From NCBI GenBank assembly GCA_905371715.1, contig CAJPLV010000003.1, positions 1 to 64,000 on the forward strand: a stretch of DNA of 64,000 bases, in the 5' to 3' direction. The notes beneath the pieces were generated by a model, which was not told the DNA's origin, did not search any database, and was given only the letters and a program-made list of their open reading frames with translations. Source of the DNA: Candidatus Saccharimonadota bacterium (GTDB lineage Bacteria; Patescibacteriota; Saccharimonadia; Saccharimonadales; Saccharimonadaceae). Position 1 is the stretch's first letter. Each line of letters opens with the position of its first letter. The position numbers and the translations under genes are program-made. Positions 17,792-26,524 of this stretch are shown one piece after another.

Positions 17792-19279
17792 CTACGCTTT
17801 GGCGCGGCGAAATTTGCTGAATTTCAATTTCGGCAAGCGGCGCTTTTTTGTATTGCTGCCGCCGAGTTCGTCGATATCAAAGTCGTCATACGTCACCATC
17901 AATGCCCGCGAGTTGACCTGGCGCAATGTTTCAAGCCCAACCGTCACGACGATAAGCAGCCCTGTGCCGCCGATTGATAAATTCGAGATATTCAGCCCAA
18001 GCTGCGCGAAAATGTAGTCCATAATAAACGGCATAATCGCGATAATACCCAGCGCAATTGAGCCGAACAGCACTAAGCGGTTGACGGTCGTACTCAAATA
18101 TTTCTCAGTCGTCGCACCAGGACGCACACCCGCGATAAAGCCACCTTGCTTCTGCAAGTTTTCAGCGATTTCATTTGCATTAAACACGATACCGGTATAG
18201 AAATAAGTGAACGCAATGACGAGCAAAAAGTATAACACCGGATAAATCATCACCGTCCAGTCGCCATTAGCAAAGTTTTTAGCAGTCGGCGATTGAAACC
18301 ACTTAACCAGGTTATTCGCGACAGCCGCATTAGCACCCGGCATCACTTTCATGACTTGCCCGACAAACGCCGGCAAACTGAGGAATGCAACGGCGAAAAT
18401 AACCGGAATCACGCCCGCAGCGATAAGCTTGACAGGTAAAATGCTCTTGACTCCGCCATAACTCGTGTTGCCCGCCACACGCTTGGCATAATTGATAGTA
18501 ATGACGCGCTGTGCTTCGTTAATTTTCACGAGCATATACAACAGAAGCAGCCCGATAATGCCAATCGCCAGGACGAGCCAAAATGTCGTCGGGTCTACCG
18601 GCACATTAAACCAACCAAACACGCTAAGTTGTCCTTTTGCCGTCGAGAATAACGAGCTAATCAGCGTACCAAATGTTGTCGGCAACTGGCTGATGATGCC
18701 GGCAAAAATTACAAGCGAAATACCGTTTCCGATGCCCTGCTCTGTCATTAATTCGCCAAGCCACATCAAAAGCACCGAGCCGGCGGTCATCGACGTGACA
18801 GCGATTACCCATTGCCACGGCGTGGACTGCGCGCTGCCGGTGGTCGATCCAGCGAGTACTGATTGCTGCAGAATGTACACGAACGCAATCGATTGAACAA
18901 TAGCCAGCGGCACCGTCACGATACGCGTCCATTGCTGGATCTTACGCCGCCCAGACTCGCCATCTTTGTGTAGCTCCTCAAGTTTCGGAATCGCTTTCGT
19001 TAGCAGCTGCGTAATAATACTCGCAGTGATAAACGGACTCATGCCGACGAGTACAATTGAAATTTGGCTCAGCGCACCGCCGCTCATTAGATTCAAAAAG
19101 CCGCCAAAGTCGCTGCTGCTCACTACGCCTTCAATAATACTTTTTAGTTCCGTCGGATTCGCAAGCGGCACCGGCACATGCGCCAAAAACCGAAACGCGA
19201 CAATCAAGCCAAACACAATCCCCAGGCGCTTTTGCATATCTCGGTTTTTGAGCGAGCGGACAATAATTCTCCAATTCAT
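17792..19279 (-). CDS. secY: Preprotein translocase subunit SecY
   Basis: 495 residues with ten predicted membrane helices. Family segments include LGIVFGLIVAFRFLAHVPVP (TM1), FITASIITQLL (TM2) and TEQGIGNGISLVIFAGII. It is the channel for Sec export. Start at MNWRIIVRSLKN (ATG 19279), preceded by GAGGG; the longer frame is a shadow. A TATACT box near 19318 may be its own promoter, as rplO upstream has a terminator. Confidence 0.95.
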   Translation of the reverse strand: MNWRIIVRSLKNRDMQKRLGIVFGLIVAFRFLAHVPVPLANPTELKSIIEGVVSSSDFGGFLNLMSGGALSQISIVLVGMSPFITASIITQLLTKAIPKLEELHKDGESGRRKIQQWTRIVTVPLAIVQSIAFVYILQQSVLAGSTTGSAQSTPWQWVIAVTSMTAGSVLLMWLGELMTEQGIGNGISLVIFAGIISQLPTTFGTLISSLFSTAKGQLSVFGWFNVPVDPTTFWLVLAIGIIGLLLLYMLVKINEAQRVITINYAKRVAGNTSYGGVKSILPVKLIAAGVIPVIFAVAFLSLPAFVGQVMKVMPGANAAVANNLVKWFQSPTAKNFANGDWTVMIYPVLYFLLVIAFTYFYTGIVFNANEIAENLQKQGGFIAGVRPGATTEKYLSTTVNRLVLFGSIALGIIAIMPFIMDYIFAQLGLNISNLSIGGTGLLIVVTVGLETLRQVNSRALMVTYDDFDIDELGGSNTKKRRLPKLKFSKFRRAKA

Positions 19280-19340
19280 ACTACAACCCTCTGTCTCTAC
19301 AATAAATAACTCTCCATAGTATACACGATAGCGCGTAGGA

Positions 19341-19625
19341 TTGCTAGATAGCGTGCGCAACGCGAGCGGCATTGTCGACATATTGATTTCAGCAGGCGAC
19401 ATCCATATCCATATCGCAGTTGCGGACACGACGTGCCATGACGATTTTTTGCTGCTGCGTGATTATTTGCGCACCCACCCTGAAGAAACTAAAGCATACG
19501 CCGCAGCAAAATATGCAATCGTACGCGATATGAACGGCGACCGTAGCCAGTATAAATTGCGTAAGAGTAAATACGTTGCTGAACTGCTTGGGCGAGCGCG
19601 GCGCTGGAAATATAATCATGATTAA
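19341..19625 (+). pseudogene. GrpB/UPF0157-family C-terminal remnant
   Basis: 94 codons opening with TTG. IHIHIAVADTTCHDDFLLLR, then DYLRTHPEETKAYAAAKYA and a C-terminal KYVAELLGRA, resemble the C-terminal half of GrpB-family nucleotidyltransferase-like proteins. The N-terminal half with the catalytic GS and DxD region is missing; only about 60 nt remain before secY. It lies antisense to the ribosomal operon, so it is probably a decayed insert. Confidence 0.6.
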
Positions 19626-19658
19626 CAAAAGCGCCCCCGAGAATACCAGGAGCGCTTC
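19621..19658 (-). terminator. Terminator of the rplF-rplO unit
   Basis: Minus-strand AAGCGCTCC / GGGGCGCTT (19649-19657 with 19629-19637), then TTTTGTT. Confidence 0.65.
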
Positions 19659-19682
19659 CGCGTATCGACAAACGGACTATCG

Positions 19683-20168
19683 CTATTTTGCTTCGTCTTC
19701 CGCCTCAGCTTCTTTGGCTGATTTTTGCAGCGGCGCGGCAACTTTTTCAAACGATCCGCCGGCTTTTTCAAGCGCTGCGATTACGCTCTTTGATGCACCC
19801 TGTGTCTTCAGCGTAATTCTTGCGGTTAATTCGCCGCGCGAAATTACTTTCACGGTGTAGAACGGCGTCATAATTAAGTCCGCTTCATACAATGCGAAGT
19901 TGTCAACTTCGCCCTTCAGCCCATTCAGGCGATCTGAGTACACGACTTGCGCCGGCGCGCGCAAACTCTTAAATCCGCGCGCTTTTGGTACGGCGCTCAC
20001 GATGCCATTCTGCCCGCCCTGAAACATCGCGCGAAGCTTCTTGCCGGTGCGAGCGTTTTGGCCTTTCGTGCCGCGGCCAGCAGTTTTACCGCCGCCTGCC
20101 GAAATACCACGTCCGACGCGCTTGCGGCTCTTATGACTGTTAACTTGGAGTTCGTTGTATTTCGTCAT
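19683..20168 (-). CDS. rplO: Ribosomal protein L15
   Basis: 161 residues. SRKRVGRGISAGGGKTAGRG and GQNARTG are the L15 N-terminal signature; the tail is acidic (KEAEAEDEAK). Its ATG (20168) lies one base after the rpsE stop, leaving no room for rpmD (L30). Confidence 0.95.
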   Translation of the reverse strand: MTKYNELQVNSHKSRKRVGRGISAGGGKTAGRGTKGQNARTGKKLRAMFQGGQNGIVSAVPKARGFKSLRAPAQVVYSDRLNGLKGEVDNFALYEADLIMTPFYTVKVISRGELTARITLKTQGASKSVIAALEKAGGSFEKVAAPLQKSAKEAEAEDEAK

Positions 20169-20169
20169 A

Positions 20170-20775
20170 CTATTTCTCCTCTCCAGCTTTCGCTTTTGCG
20201 CCCGCTTTGACGCCGAGCCACTGCTCACGCGGCACCAGGCTGTTGAGCGCTTCAATCGTCGCGTAAGCGATATTCACTTTATTTGTGCTGCCAAGCGACT
20301 TTGAAAGCAAGTTGCGAATACCCGTAACACCGATAATAGCGCGCACCACGCCGCCGGCAATAATACCCGTGCCAGGCGCTGCCGGTTTAATTAGTACGCG
20401 GGCGCCGCTCAATTTGACTTCCATGTCGTGCGGAATCGTCTCGTTCGCGACTGGAATCGTAATCAAGTGCTTCTTGGCGACATCCGTTGCTTTTGCAATT
20501 GCCGCCTGCACGTCTGCACCCTTAGCAACGCCGACGCCGACTTTATTTTTGTGATTACCTACGACAACGAGCGCCTTGAATCGGAAACGACGACCGCCTT
20601 TCACGACGCGCGCCACGCGGTCAATATTGATTACCACTTCCTCAAATTCTTTCGGCGCGTCATCGCGCCTGTTGCGCCGGTCATCGCGGCGACCACCTCG
20701 ACTCTGCCGGCCGCCGCGCGAAGCGCGTCCGCGGTCAGCGCGAGGCGTGGCTTGTTCTGCAGCTTGTTCTGCCAT
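20170..20775 (-). CDS. rpsE: Ribosomal protein S5
   Basis: 201 residues. S5 RNA-binding domain (EEVVINIDRVARVVKGGRRF) and C-terminal domain (AAPGTGIIAGGVVRAI). About 40 residues of Arg/Gly-rich extension (RGRASRGGRQSRGGRRDD) precede it, longer than in E. coli. Confidence 0.95.
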   Translation of the reverse strand: MAEQAAEQATPRADRGRASRGGRQSRGGRRDDRRNRRDDAPKEFEEVVINIDRVARVVKGGRRFRFKALVVVGNHKNKVGVGVAKGADVQAAIAKATDVAKKHLITIPVANETIPHDMEVKLSGARVLIKPAAPGTGIIAGGVVRAIIGVTGIRNLLSKSLGSTNKVNIAYATIEALNSLVPREQWLGVKAGAKAKAGEEK

Positions 20776-21129
20776 TTAGAACTCCAATCCTTCCTTGCGT
20801 GCAGCCTCAGCAAGCGCCTGCAGACGACCAGCGTACTGGCGCCCGTTGCGGTCGAAGACGACTGCGTTAATCTTAATTTTCTTAGCTTTTTTCGCAATAT
20901 CCGTTCCGATAGCTGTACATTTTTCAGTCATCGTGCCTGATATTTTCGTACCGACCGTCGTGGCAGCAGCAAGCGTCGTGCCAGCCACATCGTCAATCAG
21001 CTGTGCCGATACATGCATATTGCTAATCGTCACGCTCAAACGCGGGCGCTCCGCCGTGCCAGTGACTTTTGCGCGCACACGCGCCTTACGCAAGCTTCGG
21101 TTCAACAGTTTCTTTGCAAGATTACTCAT
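20776..21129 (-). CDS. rplR: Ribosomal protein L18
   Basis: 117 residues, 5S rRNA binding. RLSVTISNMHVSAQLIDD and the C-terminal GRVQALAEAARKEGLEF-like end (here AGRLQALAEAARKEGLEF) are typical. Confidence 0.95.
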   Translation of the reverse strand: MSNLAKKLLNRSLRKARVRAKVTGTAERPRLSVTISNMHVSAQLIDDVAGTTLAAATTVGTKISGTMTEKCTAIGTDIAKKAKKIKINAVVFDRNGRQYAGRLQALAEAARKEGLEF

Positions 21130-21671
21130 TATTTCTTACCAGCCTTTCCTGCTTTGCGCAAAATTTGCTCGCCGAGGTACATAATTCCCTTACCCTTGTA
21201 CGGCTCCGGCTTCTTAAGCGCGCGGATCTCTGCCGCCGTTTGCCCGACTTTCTGCTTATCAATACCGCTGACGACGATTACCATCTTTTCGTTGGATACG
21301 TTCACGCCTTCGGGCGCTTTATATTTGACTTCGTGGCTGAAACCAAGGCTCATTGTCAGCTCGTTGTTGCTAGACGATACGCGAAAACCGACGCCTTTTA
21401 CTTCTAAACGCCGCTCGTAACCCTGGGTTACACCCACGACCATGTTATTGATCAATGCCCGCATCAACCCATGTTGAGCGCGCGCCTGTCTCGACTCATC
21501 TTTGGGATGAACCGTGACTTGTCCGTCTTCGACTTTCACATCAACAGCTGGCGTAATGAACTGGACGAGCTTGCCCTTTGGGCCTTCGACCGTTACATCG
21601 CCAGAGTCAACCGTGATTGTCACACCGGCCGGAATAACCACCGGCAGTTTTCCGATTCGACTCAGACTCAT
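21129..21671 (-). CDS. rplF: Ribosomal protein L6
   Basis: 180 residues. SRIGKLPVVIPAGVTI at the start and KKPEPYKGKGIMYLGEQILR at the end are typical. AAGGTGAG precedes the ATG. It is separated from rpsH, its usual upstream neighbour, by about 1.9 kb and is the first gene of a new unit. Confidence 0.96.
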   Translation of the reverse strand: MSLSRIGKLPVVIPAGVTITVDSGDVTVEGPKGKLVQFITPAVDVKVEDGQVTVHPKDESRQARAQHGLMRALINNMVVGVTQGYERRLEVKGVGFRVSSSNNELTMSLGFSHEVKYKAPEGVNVSNEKMVIVVSGIDKQKVGQTAAEIRALKKPEPYKGKGIMYLGEQILRKAGKAGKK

Positions 21672-21706
21672 GTCTCACCTTTCGTTAGATTTTAAGTAGC
21701 TTGGCT

Positions 21707-21735
21707 ATTGTAGCATATCCGTACGTGCGCCGCAA
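21707..21735 (-). promoter_or_regulatory. Promoter of the rplF-rplR-rpsE-rplO unit
   Basis: Minus strand TTGCGG, 17-nt spacer, TACAAT with TGn extension. It restores transcription after the interruption of the spc block. Confidence 0.7.
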
Positions 21736-21750
21736 GTGCGCTTGAGGCGT

Positions 21751-21790
21751 GAAAAGTGCCCAGGGATTATACGCCCCCTGGGCTTTGGCG
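21751..21790. terminator. Terminator of the 65-codon gene
   Basis: GCCCAGGG / CCCTGGGC stem (21758-21765 with 21776-21783), loop of 10 nt, with TTTTC following on the minus strand. Confidence 0.65.
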
Positions 21791-21800
21791 TTGACCGATT

Positions 21801-21998
21801 TTAGAGGCTGCTTCTGTCGCCACCTGGTAACATATAAATTAGCCCAGTGAACTCGGTATCAGTAAGGCACACCGTGCCAACTATCGCCTCGTTGATAACC
21901 ATCCTGGCAATGGCAGCAATAGCTTCCTTTGTAACAGGGGGTACGTCGGAAACAACAACCATTTCGGTTGTTGTAGTAGTTGCACGAGAATAGCGCAT
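21801..21998 (-). CDS. Small protein of unknown function inside the split spc operon
   Basis: 65 residues, Thr/Val/Ile-rich, not membrane-like (SRATTTTTEMVVVSDVPPVT). Support for a real gene: AAGGTG 7 nt before the ATG, a good promoter (22054-22082) and a terminator. No family recognised. Confidence 0.6.
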   Translation of the reverse strand: MRYSRATTTTTEMVVVSDVPPVTKEAIAAIARMVINEAIVGTVCLTDTEFTGLIYMLPGGDRSSL

Positions 21999-22053
21999 GG
22001 AGCATCACCTTTTTCTCAAAAAACATCGCTACCGGTCAGCAGCAATAAACTTA

Positions 22054-22082
22054 ATTATATCACTCAACCGCTCCATATGCAA
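22054..22082 (-). promoter_or_regulatory. Promoter of the 65-codon gene
   Basis: Minus strand TTGCAT, 17-nt spacer, TATAAT with TGA extension. Confidence 0.7.
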
Positions 22083-22140
22083 AGTATCTAGCTGCTCTAT
22101 AGGTTGATTGCTATTAAGAGTATCTTTTCTTCCAGACGAC

Positions 22141-23085
22141 ATGCCGACATGCGACGTAGCACTACTAGGGTATGTTGAAGCACTTGCTCCCGGTGATCGA
22201 GAATGGCGCGGCAATGACGATGTAAAATGGAAAACGTAAACAATCAACGGGCAAGAAGTTGCGTTTATTGGCGTGGCATTTAGTTATTGGGGTAATATTA
22301 TTTATTCTGTTATTGAAGCGCTCTCGAGATATTGCTCAACAGTCATTTATGCCGGTAGGCTCGGCTCGCTTACGCCATCAGACACTCCAAATGCGACGAT
22401 TGCTACTGGCGACTCTTCGTACGTTGACGGTTCGTTGGTAACATGGAACAATCTTTTCAAAAACTCTCCGTTGGCGGTTGAAGGTGCACACTACACACTT
22501 CCGTCCGTATTAGATGAAACCGCTGAATGGTACAGCGAAGTAAAAGATACGTATCGGTTTGTCGATCCCGAGATCGGCTGGGCGGCAAAGGCAGCGAAAG
22601 ACTTTAGTCTATCGTTTAGCTACCTTCATCTAGTGACTGATAATTTATCCGGGTTGTTTAGCGAAAATCTAACAACTGAACGCGAGACTGCCGTACTTAA
22701 AAAACGCTTGCAATATGTAGGTATTATACGTGCAATTTTATACCATCGAATCGGTGCCGAGCAAACGGTATCGCTTTTTTCTGAGGTACTCAAAGCGCAA
22801 CAGGCTCGCGTCGATAAAGGCTATATGGAACCGCTTGAACGCAATTGGAAAGCCTGTTTAGCGTTTGCCTATCATACACAAGAGGAAGCGTGGGAAGTTG
22901 TCCGGGAATTACCGCGACGCCAATGGAAAGAGCAGAAGGTGAACCCCGAGACGCTATTGTCTGAGATCGTTGATACGCAAATTCAATTGCTCACGACTCT
23001 GGCGTACGCCGGCTTTGACGAGCAGGACTTGATTAATGGCGTAATTACAAAGTTGAATGCACATCGCCCAGACTGGAAACCGTAG
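22141..23085 (+). pseudogene. Phosphorylase-superfamily-like gene interrupted by a nonsense codon
   Basis: From ATG 22141 the frame reads through an in-frame TAA at 22237-22239 and continues to 23085 with no change of character (…NDDVKWKT, stop, TINGQEVAFIGVAF…). The downstream part alone could start at GTG 22273 and give 270 residues. Segments such as VIYAGRLGSLTP, IATGDSS, VTWNNLF and HYTLPSVLDETAEW recall the nucleoside-phosphorylase fold, but I am not sure of the family. It runs opposite to the ribosomal genes and has no visible SD. A read error at one base is possible. Confidence 0.5.
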
Positions 23086-23189
23086 AATTTTGCTGTTGAA
23101 TGACATGCTCCGCATACCGCAAGCCTGCTAGCTCCCGCGCTCTTTCAAAAATATGAACATACTCTTGCGACGTTGCGTTTTGAACTTTA

Positions 23190-23498
23190 TTAATCCTCGT
23201 TGTACCTTGCTAGGTGGGACTCCACGACTCCTATGTATCTAATACTCCTTATTGTTGCCCCGACCTATTCTGCAATTTCTCGGCGTAATGCCTGTTCAAG
23301 CGTCTCGCCCGGCTCGACACATCCGCCAGGCAATTTATAATGATCGTACGCCGTTTCATATACCAGCGCAACTTCATTGTCGTCATCAAATAAAATCGCC
23401 CGCGCACCCGTGCGTACTGATTTCTCATGAGAAGTTTGTACTGTAGGTAGCCCTACGTCATCATCTGCTATCGTCGCTATAACTTGGTTAGAAATCAT
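23190..23498 (-). pseudogene. Nudix hydrolase pseudogene (nonsense codon in the Nudix box)
   Basis: Starts at ATG 23498 (AAAGGA upstream). The Nudix box runs GGCVEPGETLEQALRREIAE and then meets TAG at 23265-23267. The same frame continues VGATIRSIRYIGVVESHLAR to a TAA at 23190, so the TAG replaces the second Glu (GAG) of REIAEE. The metal site is therefore lost from the truncated product. Another minus-strand stretch in a different frame (about 23090-23194, RARELAGLRYAEHVI) may be a further C-terminal remnant. Confidence 0.7.
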
Positions 23499-23544
23499 AT
23501 TATCCTTTGTCCTTCTTGTTCTCAGATGTGTCACGCTAAATATT

Positions 23545-23578
23545 GTAAAGCCTCTACTTCAAAGAGCAGAGGCTTTAC
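23545..23578. terminator. Terminator after rpsH
   Basis: Perfect 11-bp stem GTAAAGCCTCT / AGAGGCTTTAC with a 12-nt loop. It ends the S10-spc transcript early. Confidence 0.75.
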
Positions 23579-23609
23579 AATCTTTATAGCAACCAGCAAA
23601 GTAGTAAGC

Positions 23610-24011
23610 TTAATAAACTTTTAGTAACACCTCTCCACCAAGTTTCGCCTTAGCAGCTTCAGCGCCAGTCATTACACCTTTGCTCGTGCTGACAAGCACG
23701 ATGCCGCGGCCTTGCTTTACCTTTGGAATGTCGCTTGCAGCAGTATAAACACGACGACCAGGTTTGGAAACACGTGTAATTTCCGTGATCGGACAGTTCT
23801 CACCATCTTTTGCGAGTTTTACGACGAGCGTACCGCGCGGCTTGCCGTCCTCAACTTTTACACCAGCCAAGTAGTGGTTCTTCACCAACTGCTCAGCAAC
23901 AACTTTTTTCAGTTTACTGGTCGGTACGCGAATCTCCGTTTTGCCGACTAGCGCAGCGTTACGAATGCGGGTCAGGAGATCCGCGATCGGGTCAGTTGAT
24001 TGTAGTGACAT
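23610..24011 (-). CDS. rpsH: Ribosomal protein S8
   Basis: 133 residues. DPIADLLTRIRNAALVGKTE and the end GRGIVLVSTSKGVMTGAEA are typical. Last gene before the interruption of the spc block. Confidence 0.96.
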   Translation of the reverse strand: MSLQSTDPIADLLTRIRNAALVGKTEIRVPTSKLKKVVAEQLVKNHYLAGVKVEDGKPRGTLVVKLAKDGENCPITEITRVSKPGRRVYTAASDIPKVKQGRGIVLVSTSKGVMTGAEAAKAKLGGEVLLKVY

Positions 24012-24029
24012 ATCTTCGTTCTCCTTTCC

Positions 24030-24299
24030 TTACCAACTACTCTTTGTGACACCAGGAATGTTGCCTTTGCTTGCTTCTTCGCGGAATCGGATGCGGTTCA
24101 TACCGAATCGGCGCATGTAGCCGCGCGGACGACCATCAAGCATATCGCGATTTTTGCGGCGCGACGGACTTGAGTTGCGCGGTAATTTCTGCAAAGCGTC
24201 GAGATCACCTTCCGCCTTTAGCGTAGCACGCTTTTCGCTAAATTTCTCAATCAGAGCCAGGCGTTTTTTATCGCGTGCGATCATTGATTTCTTCGCCAT
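24030..24299 (-). CDS. rpsN: Ribosomal protein S14 (zinc-free long form)
   Basis: 89 residues. [26 protein letters not shown] is the S14 core. The CxxC pairs of the short zinc form are absent. Confidence 0.96.
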   Translation of the reverse strand: MAKKSMIARDKKRLALIEKFSEKRATLKAEGDLDALQKLPRNSSPSRRKNRDMLDGRPRGYMRRFGMNRIRFREEASKGNIPGVTKSSW

Positions 24300-24880
24300 T
24301 ATTTCGCCTCCTTTTCAAATGGTACGCCAAACTTTTCGAGTAGAGCGCGGCTTGCTTCTTTGCTACCGTTCTTGATAGCAAAAGTAACTTGCATGCCATG
24401 CACGAGCTGCGTTTCCTCAAACGTTAATTCCGGGAAGATACTTTGGTCAGTGATGCCAAGGTTATAGTTGCCTCCCTTGTCAAATTTACTACCGACGCCG
24501 TGAAAATCGCGTACGCGCGGCAAGCTTACGTTCACTAAGCGGTCAAGGAACTCGTACATGCGAGCACCACGCAATGTGACCATTACGCCAATTGGCGCGC
24601 CCATGCCTTTGCGAATTTTGAATGTTGCGATTGATTTTTTCGCAAGTCGTTCAACCGGCGCTTGTCCTGTTACGCGCGTCAATGTGTTCTTGACGGCGGC
24701 AAGCATACGCTTGTCGTCTTTACTTTTACCTGTTCCCACACTCACAACAATTTTCTCGAGCCGCGGAACTTGATTCACGTTGTCGAGCTTCAGTTCGGTC
24801 TGTAGTTCCTTTGTGTATGTATCATTATACAAGGCTTTCAGACGAGGAGTGTAAACGGCGGTTTGTTTCGTCTCTGCCAT
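24299..24880 (-). CDS. rplE: Ribosomal protein L5
   Basis: 193 residues. [18 protein letters not shown] and [19 protein letters not shown] are typical L5 segments. Overlaps rpsN and rplX by 1 nt. Confidence 0.96.
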   Translation of the reverse strand: MAETKQTAVYTPRLKALYNDTYTKELQTELKLDNVNQVPRLEKIVVSVGTGKSKDDKRMLAAVKNTLTRVTGQAPVERLAKKSIATFKIRKGMGAPIGVMVTLRGARMYEFLDRLVNVSLPRVRDFHGVGSKFDKGGNYNLGITDQSIFPELTFEETQLVHGMQVTFAIKNGSKEASRALLEKFGVPFEKEAK

Positions 24881-25200
24881 TAGTTAATCTCCTTATTCTT
24901 TAATTGGCGCGCCACGCGCGTCTTAGCGCCGTCGTTCACGGCGTAGCCGACGCGGCTAGTTTTGCCAGATTTCTCATCAACAACCAGCGCAAGCTTGGAT
25001 AGATTCACTGGCTTATGGATATCCTTCTTGCCGCCACGCGGATTCAATTGATTCGGTTTAACATGGCGATGTCCTAGACCGACACCCTCAACGAGCGCCG
25101 TACCGTCCTTCGGGTTGACAGCGAGCACCTTGCCAGTCGTGCCTTTGTGTGCGCCGGAGATGATTTTGACCGTGTCATCTTTACGAATACGCTGAGCCAT
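24880..25200 (-). CDS. rplX: Ribosomal protein L24
   Basis: 106 residues. KOW motif near the N-terminus (KIISGAHKGTTGKVLAVNPK), then GRHRHVKPNQLNPRGG-like basic segment. Confidence 0.95.
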   Translation of the reverse strand: MAQRIRKDDTVKIISGAHKGTTGKVLAVNPKDGTALVEGVGLGHRHVKPNQLNPRGGKKDIHKPVNLSKLALVVDEKSGKTSRVGYAVNDGAKTRVARQLKNKEIN

Positions 25201-25568
25201 TATAGTACCTCCGGTGCTAAGCTGATAATTTTACCGTATCCCATGTCGCGTAGTTCGCGTGGCACAGGGCCGAATACGCGTGTTGCTTTTGGCGTTTTGT
25301 CGTCGTTAATGATAACCGCAGCATTGTCATCGAAGCAAATCGTGCTGCCGTCCTTGCGGCGAATCTGATCGCGCGTGCGTACGACGACCGCTTTCACGAC
25401 AGACTTCCTCTTGACGTTGCCGGTCGGGCTGGCGTCTTTCACGCTTGCGACGATGATATCGCCGACACGTGCGTAACGGCGGCGCGTTCCGCCCAAGACC
25501 TTAATGCACAAAATTGATTTCGCCCCGCTGTTATCAGCAACATGCAGACGAGTTTCTTGCTGGATCAT
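25200..25568 (-). CDS. rplN: Ribosomal protein L14
   Basis: 122 residues starting [20 protein letters not shown] and ending IISLAPEVL, the standard L14 frame. Overlaps rpsQ by 4 nt. Confidence 0.96.
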   Translation of the reverse strand: MIQQETRLHVADNSGAKSILCIKVLGGTRRRYARVGDIIVASVKDASPTGNVKRKSVVKAVVVRTRDQIRRKDGSTICFDDNAAVIINDDKTPKATRVFGPVPRELRDMGYGKIISLAPEVL

Positions 25569-25891
25569 TCTTTATCCTCCTCGCTGTCGTGGTCGTGGTC
25601 AACTTTGTCGCTAACTTCAGCGTTTACTTCTTCTTTCAACTCAACGCTTCCAACTGAGCGCTTCTCAATACGATCAAGTGTGAAGCTCTTACGCTTCGAG
25701 ATGGGTCGAGTTTCGACAATCCGCACCGTGTCACCCTTACGAGCATCGTTATTCTCGTCGTGCGCCGCATATTTACGAGTCACAGTGTACTGCTTCTTGT
25801 AAATCGGATGCGTCTCGCGCGAGATAACGGCGACGGTGATGGTTTTGTCGGCGACGTCGGATATCACGACCCCAGTCAGTGTCTTCGCCAT
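25565..25891 (-). CDS. rpsQ: Ribosomal protein S17 with acidic tail
   Basis: 108 residues. The core ([38 protein letters not shown]) matches S17; a 25-residue Asp/Glu/His-rich tail ([14 protein letters not shown]) extends beyond the usual length. Confidence 0.95.
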   Translation of the reverse strand: MAKTLTGVVISDVADKTITVAVISRETHPIYKKQYTVTRKYAAHDENNDARKGDTVRIVETRPISKRKSFTLDRIEKRSVGSVELKEEVNAEVSDKVDHDHDSEEDKE

Positions 25892-26109
25892 TACTGTTCC
25901 TCCTTTAATTCTGCGGCATGAATCGCGGTATGCAAGCGCGCGATTTCTTTGCGAATTTGTCCAAGTACGCGCGGGTTGACTAATTCGCCAGCTTTATGTG
26001 AGCGGCGAGAATCGTTTAAATCCTGCTGCTTAGTTGCGAGCTCAGCACGCAGCTCGTCAATCGTTTTCACGACATCGGCTTTTTTAGCAGTTTTTTTCGT
26101 ATCTGCCAT
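25891..26109 (-). CDS. rpmC: Ribosomal protein L29
   Basis: 72 residues. A Lys/Ala-rich lead and the L29 helical hairpin (TIDELRAELATKQQDLNDSR, LGQIRKEIARLHT). Confidence 0.95.
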   Translation of the reverse strand: MADTKKTAKKADVVKTIDELRAELATKQQDLNDSRRSHKAGELVNPRVLGQIRKEIARLHTAIHAAELKEEQ

Positions 26110-26110
26110 A

Positions 26111-26524
26111 TTACACCTCCTCTCGCTTTACGAATCGGACACGAACAGGCAATTTGTGTCCGGCGAGGCGCATCGCTTCGCGGGCAACTTCTTCGCTGAC
26201 GCCCTTCATTTCAAACATAACTGTGCCAGTTTTGACCTTGGCGACGTAATACTCCGGATTGCCTTTGCCGCCGCCCATCTTTAGCCCGAGAGCTTTTTTG
26301 GTGACTGGCGTATGCGGGAAAATACGAATCCAGATTTTGCCGCCGCGTTTAACGTGGCGCGTCATTGCTTGGCGGGCGGCCTCAATCTGCCGGCTGGTGA
26401 TGCGCTCGTTGTCGAGGCTCTGCAATCCGTAGTCGCCAAATGCGACGTAGTTGCCGCGCGTTGCGTTGCCGCGGTTTTTGCCAATTCGGACTTTGCGGTG
26501 AGCAACTTTTTTCGGTAATAACAT
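26111..26524 (-). CDS. rplP: Ribosomal protein L16
   Basis: 137 residues from [16 protein letters not shown] (ATG 26524, overlapping the rpsC stop). [20 protein letters not shown] is a family signature. Confidence 0.96.
   Translation of the reverse strand: MLLPKKVAHRKVRIGKNRGNATRGNYVAFGDYGLQSLDNERITSRQIEAARQAMTRHVKRGGKIWIRIFPHTPVTKKALGLKMGGGKGNPEYYVAKVKTGTVMFEMKGVSEEVAREAMRLAGHKLPVRVRFVKREEV

Noticed and set aside
22029-22247. 72-codon minus-strand frame
   Set aside because: It covers the promoter of the 65-codon gene and the antisense of the interrupted gene; no SD.
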